64,000 bases of DNA from JBBWZH01 sp035544115 (GCA_963714145.1 OY970235.1:5208001-5272000); one strand, 5' to 3'; numbered from the stretch's first letter, positions 33,422 to 42,522 are shown. Translations and numbers: made by a program. The notes: generated by a model not told the origin, from the sequence alone.

Positions 33422-33742
33422 TCAGCCGCGCCCCGGGGCGCCGCGACCCGGGGCGCCGCGACCCGGGGCGCCGCCGGCCACCGCGGGCAGCACGGTCACC
33501 GAGTCGCCGTCGGACAGCGCCGTCTGCAGTGAGCCGGTGAACCGGACGTCCTCGTCGTTGACGTAGATGTTGACGAACCGGTGCAGCGCACCGTCCTCCG
33601 TCACCAGCCGGGCCCGTAGGCCGGGATGACGGCTGTCCAGGTCGTCCAGCAGCACGCCGAGGGAATCGCCCTTGCCCTCGACAGACTTCTCGCCGCCGGT
33701 GTACGACCGCAGGATCGTCGGAATGCGGACCTGAATGGCCAT
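33422..33742 (-). CDS. cysO: Sulfur-carrier protein CysO with C-terminal extension beyond diglycine
   Basis: This 106-aa protein has residues 1-91 as a normal CysO (ubiquitin/MoaD fold): AIQVRIPTILRSYTGGEKSV, LHRFVNIYVNDEDVRF and DGDSVTVLPAVAGG. In known CysO the chain ends at that GG, which is activated to a thiocarboxylate. Here 15 more residues follow, APGRG three times, encoded by a 15-bp tandem repeat. Activation would need removal of the tail. The start ATG 33742 is conserved; the frame further upstream is repeat shadow. Confidence 0.93.
   Translation of the reverse strand: MAIQVRIPTILRSYTGGEKSVEGKGDSLGVLLDDLDSRHPGLRARLVTEDGALHRFVNIYVNDEDVRFTGSLQTALSDGDSVTVLPAVAGGAPGRGAPGRGAPGRG
33425..33469 (-). 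repeat. 15-bp tandem repeat at cysO 3' end
   Basis: Three copies of GCCCCGGGTCGCGGC (the last with one change) immediately follow the GGC-GGC diglycine codons and precede the TGA. The copy number could vary between strains. Confidence 0.9.
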
Positions 33743-33963
33743 GACTTGATGCTCCTCAACCGAATCTGGCGAACCCGTCGGGCGCAACGACGCCGGGCGG
33801 CGCGCGGATTCCAGCCGCCGCGCCGCAGGCGTCAGGATGGCGGACAGTCGTAGACGACCGACGTCGGGGTGTGCCCGAGCACGTGCCGGCGGTCTGCCTC
33901 GGCCCAGGCCGCGCCAGCCGCTCCGGCCGGGCCCGGGCCCGCCGACGGCGCCCCGTCCAACTG

Positions 33964-34312
33964 GAACGGGCGTTGCAGCATGCGAACCGCCGCCGGCGGC
34001 GCCGTGGGGCACGCGGGGGCTCGGCCCCCGCGGCCAGCATCACGGACGCCCCGGCGAGCGCTCTCCGCGAACTGGAGCGGACGACGCAGCATCCCAACCG
34101 GCGCCGCCCGCACCGCGGGGCCCGCAGGGGCTCGGCCCCCGCGGCCAGCATCACGGACGCCCCGGCGAGCACCCTCCGCGAACTGGACCGGACGACGCAG
34201 CATCCCAACCGGCGCCGGCCGCACCGCGGGGCACGCGGGGGCTCGGCCCCCGCGGCCAGCATCACGGACGCCCAGGCGAGCGTTCTCCGCGAGCAGGCTG
34301 CACCCAAGTCCG
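33964..34312. repeat. Three tandem copies of dispersed repeat between mec and cysO
   Basis: Three direct copies, about 110-122 bp each, each include GCGGGGGCTCGGCCCCCGC, GGCCAGCATCACGGACGCCC, GGCGAGCGCTCTCCGCGAAC and GACGACGCAGCATCCCAACC. They fill most of the 574-bp gap (33743-34316) inside what is normally a tight mec-cysO-cysM operon. Apparent ORFs on both strands simply repeat with the unit. Confidence 0.88.
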
Positions 34313-34316
34313 TCGG

Positions 34317-34727
34317 TCACCGCTGGACCACCTGGACCGGCTCCTCGGTGACCGCGCCGGCCACGATCCGGTACGACCGGAACTCGGTGCTGCCCGGCTC
34401 CCGGGTCGAGACCAGGACGTAGTGCGCGCCGGGCTCCTGGGCCAGGTTGATGTCGGTGCGCGACGGGTACGCCTCGGTGGCGGTGTGCGAGTGGTAGATG
34501 ATCACCGGCTCTTCGTCCCGGTCGTCCATCTCGCGGTAGAGCTTCAGCAGGTCAGCCGAGTCGAATTCGTAGAAGGTGGGCGACCGCGCCGCGTTCAGCA
34601 TCGGCACGAACCGTTCCGGCCGATCGGACCCGGCCGGGCCGGCAACCACCCCGCAGGCCTCGTCCGGATGGTCACGGCGGGCGTGTGCGACGATCGCGTC
34701 GTGGGTCGCCTGATCGATCGTCAGCAC
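34317..34727 (-). CDS. mec: Mec+ JAMM metalloprotease (CysO-cysteine hydrolase)
   Basis: This 136-aa MPN+/JAMM protease has the catalytic set DEACGVVAG (Glu) and IIYHSHTATEAYPSRTDI (HxH plus Ser/Asp of HxHx7Sx2D). It releases cysteine from the CysO-Cys adduct made by CysM. Because JAMM proteases cut after ubiquitin-like C-termini, it could also trim the odd CysO tail seen here, which is an inference. GTG 34727 is taken as the start; a longer frame reaches 34772. Confidence 0.93.
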   Translation of the reverse strand: MLTIDQATHDAIVAHARRDHPDEACGVVAGPAGSDRPERFVPMLNAARSPTFYEFDSADLLKLYREMDDRDEEPVIIYHSHTATEAYPSRTDINLAQEPGAHYVLVSTREPGSTEFRSYRIVAGAVTEEPVQVVQR

Positions 34728-34825
34728 GCGAACCAGGCTACCCGAGCGGGAGAACGGCGGATCGGATCGCATCTGTGCGGGGAATGGTGCCGAGCGCTAC
34801 TTGCCAACCTCGTAGAGTAATAGCG

Positions 34826-35407
34826 GTGGAGGCTTCGACCGGATTGACCGCGCGCAGCGCCGTCGAGGCGCACCTGCGCCGCGGGTTCCCCGGTCAACGC
34901 GTGATCACCCAGGGCTGGCAGACCGGCGCGATCGCGGAGAGCAATCCGGACATCCGCGTCCTGCGGGTCGATCCGGAGACCCGCGGCGGCCTCTGGCTGC
35001 ACGTCAGCAGCGGCGCCTGGGCCTCCACCGCCGGCCAGGCACAGCCGATCGGGCACGAGTTCGTGCTGGTCACCCCGTTCAAGACGCTGCGCGCGGTGGA
35101 ACTGCTGGTCGAAGTCGTCTACTACCACGGCGTGCAGCCACTGGACGTCGGCGACACCGTGCCGATCGGCGAGCCCTGGCTGCCCGGTTCGTCCTGCACG
35201 CACCTGCTGATCAGCGCCCCGTACCTGATCGCGGACGAGCTGTGGAGCCTGCGGGTGGGGCACCGGGAGATCCGGCTGCTCTGGACCATCCCGATCACCG
35301 TGGCCGAGCGCGACTACGTCACCCAGTACGGTCTGGACGCGCTGGAGGAGCGGTTCGAGGTGGCCGGGCTGGAGTACTGGGACCCGCACCGGGCCTCAGT
35401 CGTCTGA
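34826..35407 (+). CDS. Suppressor-of-fused-like domain protein
   Basis: This protein of about 193 aa resembles the bacterial SUFU-like family: FVLVTPFKTLRAVELLVEVV, then VPIGEPWLPGSSCTHLLISA and REIRLLWTIPITVAERDYV near the end. Bacterial members are often immunity-like or regulatory and their partners are usually unknown. GTG 34826 is the probable start. It is inverted relative to the mec and clpS genes around it and its 3' end overlaps the DUF2017 gene by 12 bp tail to tail, which suggests a later insertion into the block. Confidence 0.75.
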   Translation: MEASTGLTARSAVEAHLRRGFPGQRVITQGWQTGAIAESNPDIRVLRVDPETRGGLWLHVSSGAWASTAGQAQPIGHEFVLVTPFKTLRAVELLVEVVYYHGVQPLDVGDTVPIGEPWLPGSSCTHLLISAPYLIADELWSLRVGHREIRLLWTIPITVAERDYVTQYGLDALEERFEVAGLEYWDPHRASVV

Positions 35408-36085
35408 CCCCGCCCCGGTCGGGTCGTCCGCGCTGTCCGCCCGGACGGTGCCGTCCGCCCGGGCCGCGTCCTCGGCCGCCTCGGCGGCGACCTGCACCAG
35501 GACCTCCTGCAGCTCGGTGAGCCAGAGGTAGACCACGTAGGCCGGGGTGTCCGGATCGTCCGGGTCCGGCTCGGGCATGTCCTCCTCGACGCCGATCCGG
35601 GTGCCGAGCGCCAGCCGGACGTCGTTCAGCGCGGACAGCCAGCGCTCCACCGTGGGCGGGTCCAGCCGCACCTCGCCGCCGGCGTCGCCGGGCAGGTCGT
35701 CCAGCAGGCCGACGGCGACCGCCCGCTTCTGCTCACGCAGGCTGGCCTCGGTGAACCGGCGGAACTCGTCCGCGGCGGCCGCGTCGTCCCGGTAGCCGTC
35801 CGGCAGCAGCCGGCGCAGCACCGGGTCGCCGGGCTGGCGCGGCGGCGGGCCGCCGCCCAACCCGGTCATCTCGGCCAGCATGGCGGCGTCCGGGACGTCC
35901 AGGCCGGTGGTGCTCTCGGCGGCCGGCCCGCCGGCCGGCTCGGCCGGGTCGACCAGGTCGGCCCGCAGGTCGGCGTCGGTGTCCAGCAGGTCGCGCACCT
36001 CACCGACCAGGTGCCGCAGCAGGGACGCCTCGACCTCGTCGAAAGTCACCACCACGCCGGCGCCGGTGCGCCGGAACGCGGTCAC
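35396..36085 (-). CDS. DUF2017 domain protein
   Basis: This 229-aa protein starts VTAFRRTGAGVVVTFDEVEA, followed by LLRHLVGEVRDLL, a LRRLLPDGYRDD segment and a C-terminal acidic tail. DUF2017 proteins are nearly always encoded next to clpS in actinobacteria, as here (52 bp downstream). The function is not known; a link to ClpS-mediated proteolysis is inferred from neighbourhood. GTG 36085 was chosen; the upstream frame crosses clpS. Confidence 0.88.
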   Translation of the reverse strand: MTAFRRTGAGVVVTFDEVEASLLRHLVGEVRDLLDTDADLRADLVDPAEPAGGPAAESTTGLDVPDAAMLAEMTGLGGGPPPRQPGDPVLRRLLPDGYRDDAAAADEFRRFTEASLREQKRAVAVGLLDDLPGDAGGEVRLDPPTVERWLSALNDVRLALGTRIGVEEDMPEPDPDDPDTPAYVVYLWLTELQEVLVQVAAEAAEDAARADGTVRADSADDPTGAGSDD

Positions 36086-36137
36086 GAAGCCTCCGCGGTG
36101 AGCGCCGGCGAGCGAGCGGCGGCACCGGTGGGCGCGG

Positions 36138-36443
36138 TCATTTGTCCTGCTGCAGGGTGGCCCAGAGGCCGTGCGCGTGCAGCCGCGCCACATCGTGTTC
36201 CATCTGCTCCCGACTCCCGCTGGAGACGACCGCGCGGCCCTTCTCGTGCACGTCCAGCATGAGCTTGGTCGCCTTCTCCTTGGGGTAGCCGAACAGCTTC
36301 TGGAACACGTGGGTCACGTACGACATCAGGTTGACCGGATCGTTCCAGACGATCGTGACCCAGGGGTACGCGACGTCGGCCACCTCGTCGGTGCCGATCT
36401 CCGCGATCCGTTCTGGTGCGACGGTGCCCGCCATGGGTCTCAT
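36138..36443 (-). CDS. clpS: ATP-dependent Clp protease adaptor ClpS
   Basis: This 101-aa ClpS contains VTIVWNDPVNLMSYVTHVFQ (N-degron-binding NDP segment), KEKATKLMLDVHEKGRAVV and a MEHDVARLHAHGLWATL end. It delivers N-end-rule substrates to ClpAP/ClpCP. It is divergent from pncB by about 53 bp. The start may be ATG 36443 or ATG 36434. Confidence 0.94.
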   Translation of the reverse strand: MRPMAGTVAPERIAEIGTDEVADVAYPWVTIVWNDPVNLMSYVTHVFQKLFGYPKEKATKLMLDVHEKGRAVVSSGSREQMEHDVARLHAHGLWATLQQDK

Positions 36444-36496
36444 GCTGCCACCCCTCGGGGGTCGGCCACGACCACCCCGGGCCTACCCTCGACCGG

Positions 36497-37796
36497 GTGA
36501 CGTCGACCGCGCTGCTGACCGACCAGTACGAGCTGACCATGGTCGGTTCGGCCCGCCGCGACGGCTCGGCGGACCGCCGCTGCGTGTTCGAGGTGTTCGC
36601 GCGCCGGCTGCCGGACGGCCGGCGGTACGGCGTGGTGGCCGGCACCGGGCGGCTGCTGGACGCGATCGAGGCGTTCCGGTTCGATCCCGACCAGCTGGAC
36701 TTCCTGGCCGGCGCCGGCGTGATCGACCCCGGCACCGCCGACTGGCTGGCCGGCTACCGGTTCGCCGGCGACGTGGACGGCTACCCGGAGGGCGAGCTCT
36801 ACTTCCCCGGTTCGCCGCTGCTGACCGTGTCCGGTAGGTTCGCCGAGGCGGTGCTGCTGGAGACGCTGGCGCTGTCCGTGCTCAACCACGACTGCGGCGG
36901 TCGCCTCGGCCGCGGCCCGGATGGTGACCGCCGCCGGCGACCGGCCGATCATCGAGATGGGCGGGCGGCGCACCCACGAGGAGGCCGCCGTGGCCGCCGC
37001 CCGGGCCGCCTACCTGGCCGGGTTCGCGGCCACCTCGAACCTGGCCGCCGGGCACCGGTACGGGGTGCCGACCGCGGGCACCGCCGCGCACGCGTTCACC
37101 CTGCTGCACGACCGGGAGGCGGACGCGTTCCGCGGCCAGGTCGCGGCGCTCGGGCCGGACACCACGCTGCTGGTCGACACCTACGACATCGCCGCCGGCA
37201 TCCGGACCGCCGTCGAGGTGGCCGGGCCGGCGCTGGGCGCGATCCGGATCGACTCCGGCGAGCTGACCGTGCTCGCCCGGCAGGCCCGCGACCTGCTCGA
37301 CTCGCTCGGCGCCAGCGGTACCAAGATCGTGGTCAGTGGCGACCTGGACGAGTACGCGATCGCCGCGCTGGCCGCCGCCCCGGTCGACTCGTACGGCGCC
37401 GGCACCGCCGTGGTCACCGGCTCCGGGGCGCCCACCGCCGGCCTGGTCTACAAGCTGGTCGAGGTGGACGGCCGGCCGGTGGCGAAGCGGTCCGAGCACA
37501 AGACCACGCTGGGCGGCCGGAAGGTGGCGGTGCGCCGGCACCGCCGGTCCGGCACCGCGACCGAGGAGGTCGTGGTGGCCGGCGGCACCGCCGAGCCGGC
37601 GGACGGCGACCGGCAGCTGCAGGTCCCGCTGCTGCGCGGCGGCCGCCGGGTGCCCGGCCTGCCCACGCTGGCCGAGTCCCGGGCGCACCTGCGCCGGGTG
37701 CTGGTCACCGTCCCGTGGGAAGGTCTGAAGCTGTTCGGTGGCGAACCGGCCATCCCGACCACGTTCCACCCGGCAGCGCAGGGAGGCTCCGCGTGA
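36497..37796 (+). pseudogene. pncB: Nicotinate phosphoribosyltransferase, one-base frameshift
   Basis: The first part (GTG 36497 to about 36893) reads LLTDQYELTMVGSARRDGSA up to LSVLNHDC. The rest continues one frame over from about 36900: AVASAAARMVTAAGDRPIIEMGGRRTHEE through TYDIAAGIRTA, IRIDSGEL, KSLV-type KLVEVDGRPVAKRS and EGLKLFGG to the stop at 37796. Removing one G in GCGGCGG (36894-36900) restores a normal PncB of about 432 aa. PncB makes nicotinate mononucleotide in NAD salvage. Its stop overlaps pncA (GTGA). Either a recent mutation or a base error explains the break. Confidence 0.88.
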
Positions 37797-38353
37797 AGGC
37801 TGTGATCGTCGTGGACGTGCAGAACGACTTCTGCCCGGGCGGGTCGCTCGCCGTGGCCCGGGGCGCCGAGGTGGCCGCGGCGATCAGCGAGCGGCTGGCC
37901 GCCGGCGACTACGCGCACGCGGTGGCCACCCGCGACCACCACATCGACCCGGGCGACCATTTCGCCGCCACCCCGGACTACCGGCAGAGCTGGCCGGTGC
38001 ACTGCGTGGTCGGCACCGGCGGCGTCGAGCTGCACCCGGCGCTGGACCGCAGCCGGCTGGAAGCGATCTTCGACAAGGGCGAGTACGCCGCCGCGTACAG
38101 CGGTTTCGAGGGCAACGCGGACGGTGTCGGGCTGGCCGACTGGCTGCGCGCCCGGGCGGTGGACGAGGTCGAGGTGGTCGGCATCGCCACCGACTACTGC
38201 GTGCAGGCCACCGCGCTGGAGGCGGTCGCGGCCGGCTTCGCGACGACGGTCCGGCTGGACCTGACCGCCGGTGTGGCCGCCGGGTCGACCGCCGCCGCGG
38301 TGGACCGGCTCCGCGACGCCGGCATCACCCTGCTCGGCTCACCCGCGCTCTAG
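37793..38353 (+). CDS. pncA: Nicotinamidase/isochorismatase-family hydrolase PncA
   Basis: This 186-aa nicotinamidase has the catalytic triad visible as D8 (VVDVQNDFCPGG), K95 (IFDKGEYAA) and C136 (IATDYCVQATAL). Metal ligands D48, H50, H56 and H70 are in TRDHHIDPGDHF and WPVHCVVG. It converts nicotinamide to nicotinate, the substrate of the upstream PncB, so the two form one NAD-salvage operon. The start GTG 37793 overlaps the pncB stop. Confidence 0.94.
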   Translation: MKAVIVVDVQNDFCPGGSLAVARGAEVAAAISERLAAGDYAHAVATRDHHIDPGDHFAATPDYRQSWPVHCVVGTGGVELHPALDRSRLEAIFDKGEYAAAYSGFEGNADGVGLADWLRARAVDEVEVVGIATDYCVQATALEAVAAGFATTVRLDLTAGVAAGSTAAAVDRLRDAGITLLGSPAL

Positions 38354-38354
38354 C

Positions 38355-38420
38355 CGGCCCGGTCGGCCGGCCGGCCGGCTGGGTGGGTCGGCCGGCTGGG
38401 TCGGCCGGCTGGGTGGGCCG
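38355..38420. repeat. Short GGCCGGCTGGGT direct repeats
   Basis: Several copies of GGTCGGCCGGCTGGGT in two near forms fill the 70 bp between convergent pncA and the SerB-like gene. The GGCCGGCC cores could fold into hairpins and serve as a bidirectional terminator. Confidence 0.55.
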
Positions 38421-38423
38421 GGG

Positions 38424-39965
38424 TCAGCGGTCGGTGGGCGGGGTGCCGGCCGGAATCGGGACGGCGGCCGGCTCGCCCGTCCCGTCCGCCCCGTCGGTGG
38501 GCAGGCCGAGCATGACCAGCAGTGCCTCGGCGTAGGAGACCTCGGCCCGGCCGGCGGCGCCGTTGTGCCCGGGCTCGACAGCCGCGTCCCGCGGGGCCGG
38601 CGGCGTCGTCCAGCCACCGCCGGCACCGGCGCCGACCGCCAGCCCCAGGCCAGCGCAGGCGACCATGTCGATGCCGCCCAGGCCGCCGACCGAGACGGTC
38701 TGGCTGAGCGGCACCCCGTGCGTGTCGGCGAACTGGAGCAGCGCGTGCACCTTGCCGGCCGGGTGCAGCCCGGTGTCGACCAGCCGGCCGGTGAGCCGGC
38801 GGCCGTCGACCTCCAGCCGGTTGGCCACCGCGAAGTCCAGCCCGAGCCGGTCCAGCAGCGGTTCCACCACCTGTGCGGCCCCGCCGGAGACCGCGCCGCA
38901 GCGGTAGCCCATCCGCTGCAGCCGGGCCACCAGCGCATCCGCCCCGGGGGCCCACCGCAACTCGGCCCGGACCTGGGCCACCGCGGTCACCGGCAGCCCG
39001 GCCAGCAGCGCCACCCGGGCCCGCAGCAGCTGCACCTCCCGCTGCGCCGCGGCGGTCTGCAGCACGGCCGCGGCGGTGCTGTCCAGCGCCGGCCGCAGCC
39101 GGCCCGCCGCGCCGCCGGGCAGCGCCCGCCCGGCCGACCCGAGCCCGTCGATGCCGCGCCGGCCCGGATCACGGCCGTACGGTGCGCCGCCGTCGGCGGC
39201 CTGGGCGCCCACCAGGCCGGGCCCGGGCGGCCCGGCGGAGCCGTCCGGCCGGCCGGGGATCGCGGGCAGCGGTGGCATGCCGTCGTCGGCCAGCCGGCCG
39301 GCGGCGCCGGCCAGCAGCTCGGCCTCCCGCGCCGCGGCCACCAGCCGGGCCGACTCGGTGCCCCGTCCGGCCAGCTCGGCCAGCAGCCCGAGCGTGTCGG
39401 TGGGCAGCAGGGTGCGGTCGGCGTCGAAGAGCACCAGCCGCTTGGACCGGCGGCGCAGCCCGGCCCGCTCCATCGCGATGTCGGTGCCGGTCTCCACCGC
39501 GGCGGTGACCAGCGTGGTGGCCAGCCGGTGGTGGTCGGCGCCGGAGACCATCAGCTCCAGGCCGATGAACTTGTCCTCGCCGAGCCGGGAGATCGACTCG
39601 ACGTTGCCGCCGAGGTCGGCGACCCGGCGGGCGATCTCGCCGACCGCGCCGGCCCGCAGTGGCCGGCCCAGCACCACCACCTGGTGCCGGGTCCGGCGTG
39701 GCGGCACCGGCGCGGAGAACTCCTCGGTGCTGGTCACTTCGATCTCGGTGCCCAGCGCCTCGGCGGCCAGGGTGGCCGCACGCCGGAGTGCGCCGGGATC
39801 CCCGTGCAGGGCGAGTGCGACGCCGAGCACGAGCCGGCCTCCGATCACCAGCTGTTCGACGTCCAGGACCTCCACGTCGTGCGCGGCGAAAGCCGGGAAC
39901 AGCGCGGAGAGGACTCCGGGACGATCGAATCCGGTGACGGTGACGAGAACACTGTGTGGGTGCAT
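38424..39965 (-). CDS. SerB-like ACT-HAD protein with altered active site
   Basis: This 513-aa protein has two N-terminal ACT domains (residues about 5-80 and 93-170). A HAD domain follows with motif I DADRT at 181-185 (usual DVDST), SGG at 360-362 and K405. Motif III, normally GDGANDLDM, reads GGLGGIDM at 427-434, so both Mg-binding Asp of that motif are lost. About 90 Gly/Pro/Ala residues are inserted at about 215-305. Overall order matches phosphoserine phosphatase SerB. Phosphatase activity is doubtful; a serine- or amino-acid-sensing regulatory role is possible. ATG 39965 is the start. Confidence 0.85.
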   Translation of the reverse strand: MHPHSVLVTVTGFDRPGVLSALFPAFAAHDVEVLDVEQLVIGGRLVLGVALALHGDPGALRRAATLAAEALGTEIEVTSTEEFSAPVPPRRTRHQVVVLGRPLRAGAVGEIARRVADLGGNVESISRLGEDKFIGLELMVSGADHHRLATTLVTAAVETGTDIAMERAGLRRRSKRLVLFDADRTLLPTDTLGLLAELAGRGTESARLVAAAREAELLAGAAGRLADDGMPPLPAIPGRPDGSAGPPGPGLVGAQAADGGAPYGRDPGRRGIDGLGSAGRALPGGAAGRLRPALDSTAAAVLQTAAAQREVQLLRARVALLAGLPVTAVAQVRAELRWAPGADALVARLQRMGYRCGAVSGGAAQVVEPLLDRLGLDFAVANRLEVDGRRLTGRLVDTGLHPAGKVHALLQFADTHGVPLSQTVSVGGLGGIDMVACAGLGLAVGAGAGGGWTTPPAPRDAAVEPGHNGAAGRAEVSYAEALLVMLGLPTDGADGTGEPAAVPIPAGTPPTDR

Positions 39966-40067
39966 GCTGTCGGGACCGCGTATGAGCGGGAAGGCGAGCT
40001 AGCCAACCCTCGGCGCGGGTAACGCTACGGTATCAGTCGGCCACAAGACGTCACAGCCAACCTGCGG

Positions 40068-41812
40068 TCACGTTCGAGTGGGGTCTGGATCGTCCGATCG
40101 GCCGCCGCCCCGGATCGCAGCCACCGGCACCGGCCGGTTGCCGGCGTGTGCCTCCAGCTCCAGCCGCTCGGCCAGTTGCGGGTAGTGGTAGTCGAACGCC
40201 GGGCGCTCGGACCGGATCCGCGGCAGGGTGGTGAAGTTGTGCCGCGGCGGCGGGCACGAGGTGGCCCACTCCAGCGAGTTGCCGTGACCCCACGGGTCGT
40301 CCGAGGTGACCACCTCGCCGTACCGCCAGGACTTGTAGACGTTCCAGATGAACGGCAGCGTGGACGCGCCGAGCAGGAACGAGCCGATCGTGGAGATCGT
40401 GTTCAGCGTGGTGAAGCCGTCGATCGGCAGGTAGTCGGCGTACCGGCGCGGCATGCCCTCGTTGCCCAGCCAGTGCTGCACCAGGAAGGTCAGGTGGAAG
40501 CCGAAGAAGGTGGCCCAGAAGTGCAGCTTGCCCAGCCGGTCGTCCAGGTAGCGGCCGGCGAACTTCGGGAACCAGAAGTAGATGCCGGCGAACACGGCGA
40601 ACACGATCGTGCCGAACAGCACGTAGTGGAAGTGCGCCACCACGAAGTACGAGTCGGAGACGTGGAAGTCGAGCGGCGGCGAGCCGAGCAGCACGCCGGT
40701 GAGCCCGCCGAACAGGAAGGTGACCAGGAAGCCGAGGGCGAACAGCATCGGTGTCTCGAACGATGATGCCGACCGCGCCACATCGTGCCGATCCAGTTGA
40801 AGAACTTGATCCCGGTGGGCACCGCGATCAGGAACGTCAGGAACGAGAAGAACGGCAGCAGCACCGCGCCGGTGACGAACATGTGGTGCGCCCACACCGT
40901 CATCGACAGCGCCGCGATGCCGAGGGTGGCGAAGACCAGGCCCTTGTAGCCGAACAACGGCTTGCGGCTGAACACCGGGATGACCTCGGTGATGATGCCG
41001 AAGAACGGCAGCGCCACGATGTACACCTCGGGATGGCCGAAGAACCAGAACAGGTGCTGCCAGAGCATCGGCCCGCCGTTCTCCGGCAGGAACACCTGCG
41101 CGCCGAGCTGCCGGTCGGCCAGCAGCCCGAACAGCGCCGCGGTGAGGATCGGGAACGCCATCAGCACCAGCACGCTGGTGACCAGGATGTTCCAGGTGAA
41201 GATCGGCATCCGGAACATCGTCATGCCCGGCGCCCGCAGCGTGATCACCGTGGTGATCATGTTGACGCCGCCGAGGATCGTGCCCAGACCGCTGAGCGCC
41301 AGCCCGACGATCCACAGGTCGGCGCCGACGCCCGGGGTGTTCATCGCGTTGCTCAGCGGCGAGTAGGCGGTCCAGCCGAAGTCGGCGGCGCCGCCGGGGG
41401 TGATGAAGCCGGCCATCACGGTGAGCCCGCCGAACAGGAACAGCCAGTACGACAGCGAGTTCAGCCGCGGGAAGCTGACGTCCGGCGCGCCGATCTGCAA
41501 CGGCAGCACCAGGTTGGCGAAGGCGAACACCAGCGGCGTCGCGAACAGCAGCAGCATGATCGTGCCGTGCATGGTGAACAGCTGGTTGTACTGCTCCGGG
41601 GAGAGGAACTGCATGCCCGGGCGGGCCAGCTCGGCCCGCATCAGCAGCGCCATCAGGCCACCGGCGAAGAAGAACCCGAACGAGGTGACCAGGTACATCT
41701 GGCCGATCACCTTGTGGTCGGTGGTGCGCAGCAGGGAGAGCAGCAGCGAGCCCTTGGTCGTCGGCCGGGCAGGGTACGGCCGGCTGACGATCGGCTTCGG
41801 CTCGATGGTCAC
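40068..41812 (-). pseudogene. ctaD: Cytochrome c oxidase subunit I, frameshifted
   Basis: From GTG 41812 (AGGAGG upstream) the frame reads TIEPKPIVSRPYPARPTTKG, LLRTTDHKVIGQMYL, haem ligand TMHGTIMLL and WQHLFWFFGHPEVYIVALPF, then HHMFVTGAV up to FNWIGTMWRG near 40780. The rest continues in another frame: SFETPMLFALGFLVTFLF, VSDSYFVVAHFHYVLFGT (both haem His) and LVQHWLGNEGMPRRY to 40068. About 2 bp must be removed near 40765-40785 to give one CtaD of about 580 aa. The protein is the catalytic core of the aa3 oxidase. All ligands are present, so a sequencing error is as likely as a true break. Confidence 0.88.
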
Positions 41813-42240
41813 GGTGCCTCCTGGCTTCGGTGCCGCGTCGGTCCGGCCGCGTCGACGCAGGCCATCCCTCCAGTGCCTGCCGCGTCCGGCCCGACCAGGA
41901 GAATAGTTCCCCGCCCCGACGCCGCTCCGGGCGGCCCGCCCAGCCGACCGCGCCCGGGCTCCGGCGGGCGCCCCGCCGCGCCGGACCGCGACCGCGCGGC
42001 GACCGGCCCGGCGCCGGCGGGCCGCCGGGCGGCTGACCGCCCGGCCGGCGAACACGCACTGTGACACCCGTCATGGGGGCCCGAACTCGCGCCCCGGCAT
42101 GAGTAAGCGGTGCATGCCTGGGTATAGCCCTAGCAGCGGCAACAAGGCCGCTGCGACACCGAGGCGGGACACGCCAGATGGTGTCGGAGAGTGTCCGGCG
42201 GGCCCGATCCCGTCCGGTGGACGCATCCCCAGGAGGAAAC
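41813..42240. other. Divergent gap between ctaD and GlsB-like gene
   Basis: This stretch is 428 bp. The ctaD Shine-Dalgarno AGGAGG lies at its start (reverse strand) and that of the membrane gene at its end. A GGGTATAG hexamer-like site at 42119-42127, less GC-rich than its surroundings, is a possible stress-type -10 for the 42241 gene. Long ORFs here are shadows. Confidence 0.4.
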
Positions 42241-42522
42241 GTGCTCGGGTTCATCATCGTGCTGCTCATCGTCGGGCTGATCGCCGGCGCGCTAGCCCGG
42301 CTGCTGGTCCCAGGCCGCGACCCGATGGGCGTCGGAGCCACCATTCTGCTCGGCGTTGTCGGCTCGTTCATCGGCGGCTTCCTCGGCTACGTGATCTTCC
42401 ACAAGGACTCCACCGAGGGGGCCCTGCAGCCGTCCGGCATCGTCGGTTCGGTGCTCGGCGCCGTGGTCGCGCTGCTGGTCTACCGCGCCATGAACCGTGG
42501 CCGGGTGGGCTCGCGCCTCTGA
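42241..42522 (+). CDS. GlsB/YeaQ/YmgE family membrane protein
   Basis: This 93-aa protein has three TM helices (about residues 2-21, 34-54 and 65-84). Gly-rich signatures are FIIVLLIVGLIAGALARLLV, then GATILLGVVGSFIGGFLG and IVGSVLGAVVALLVYR. These are typical of the transglycosylase-associated/GlsB stress family. Known members anchor Asp23-like stress proteins or respond to acid; the precise role is unclear. GTG 42241 has an ideal AGGAGG 5 nt upstream. A strong hairpin terminates the unit. Confidence 0.88.
   Translation: MLGFIIVLLIVGLIAGALARLLVPGRDPMGVGATILLGVVGSFIGGFLGYVIFHKDSTEGALQPSGIVGSVLGAVVALLVYRAMNRGRVGSRL

Noticed and set aside
33964..34312. Protein-coding repeats on either strand
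   Set aside because: Three copies of the same translated pattern come from a non-coding dispersed repeat also found at other intergenic loci. Frames lack start signals and homology.
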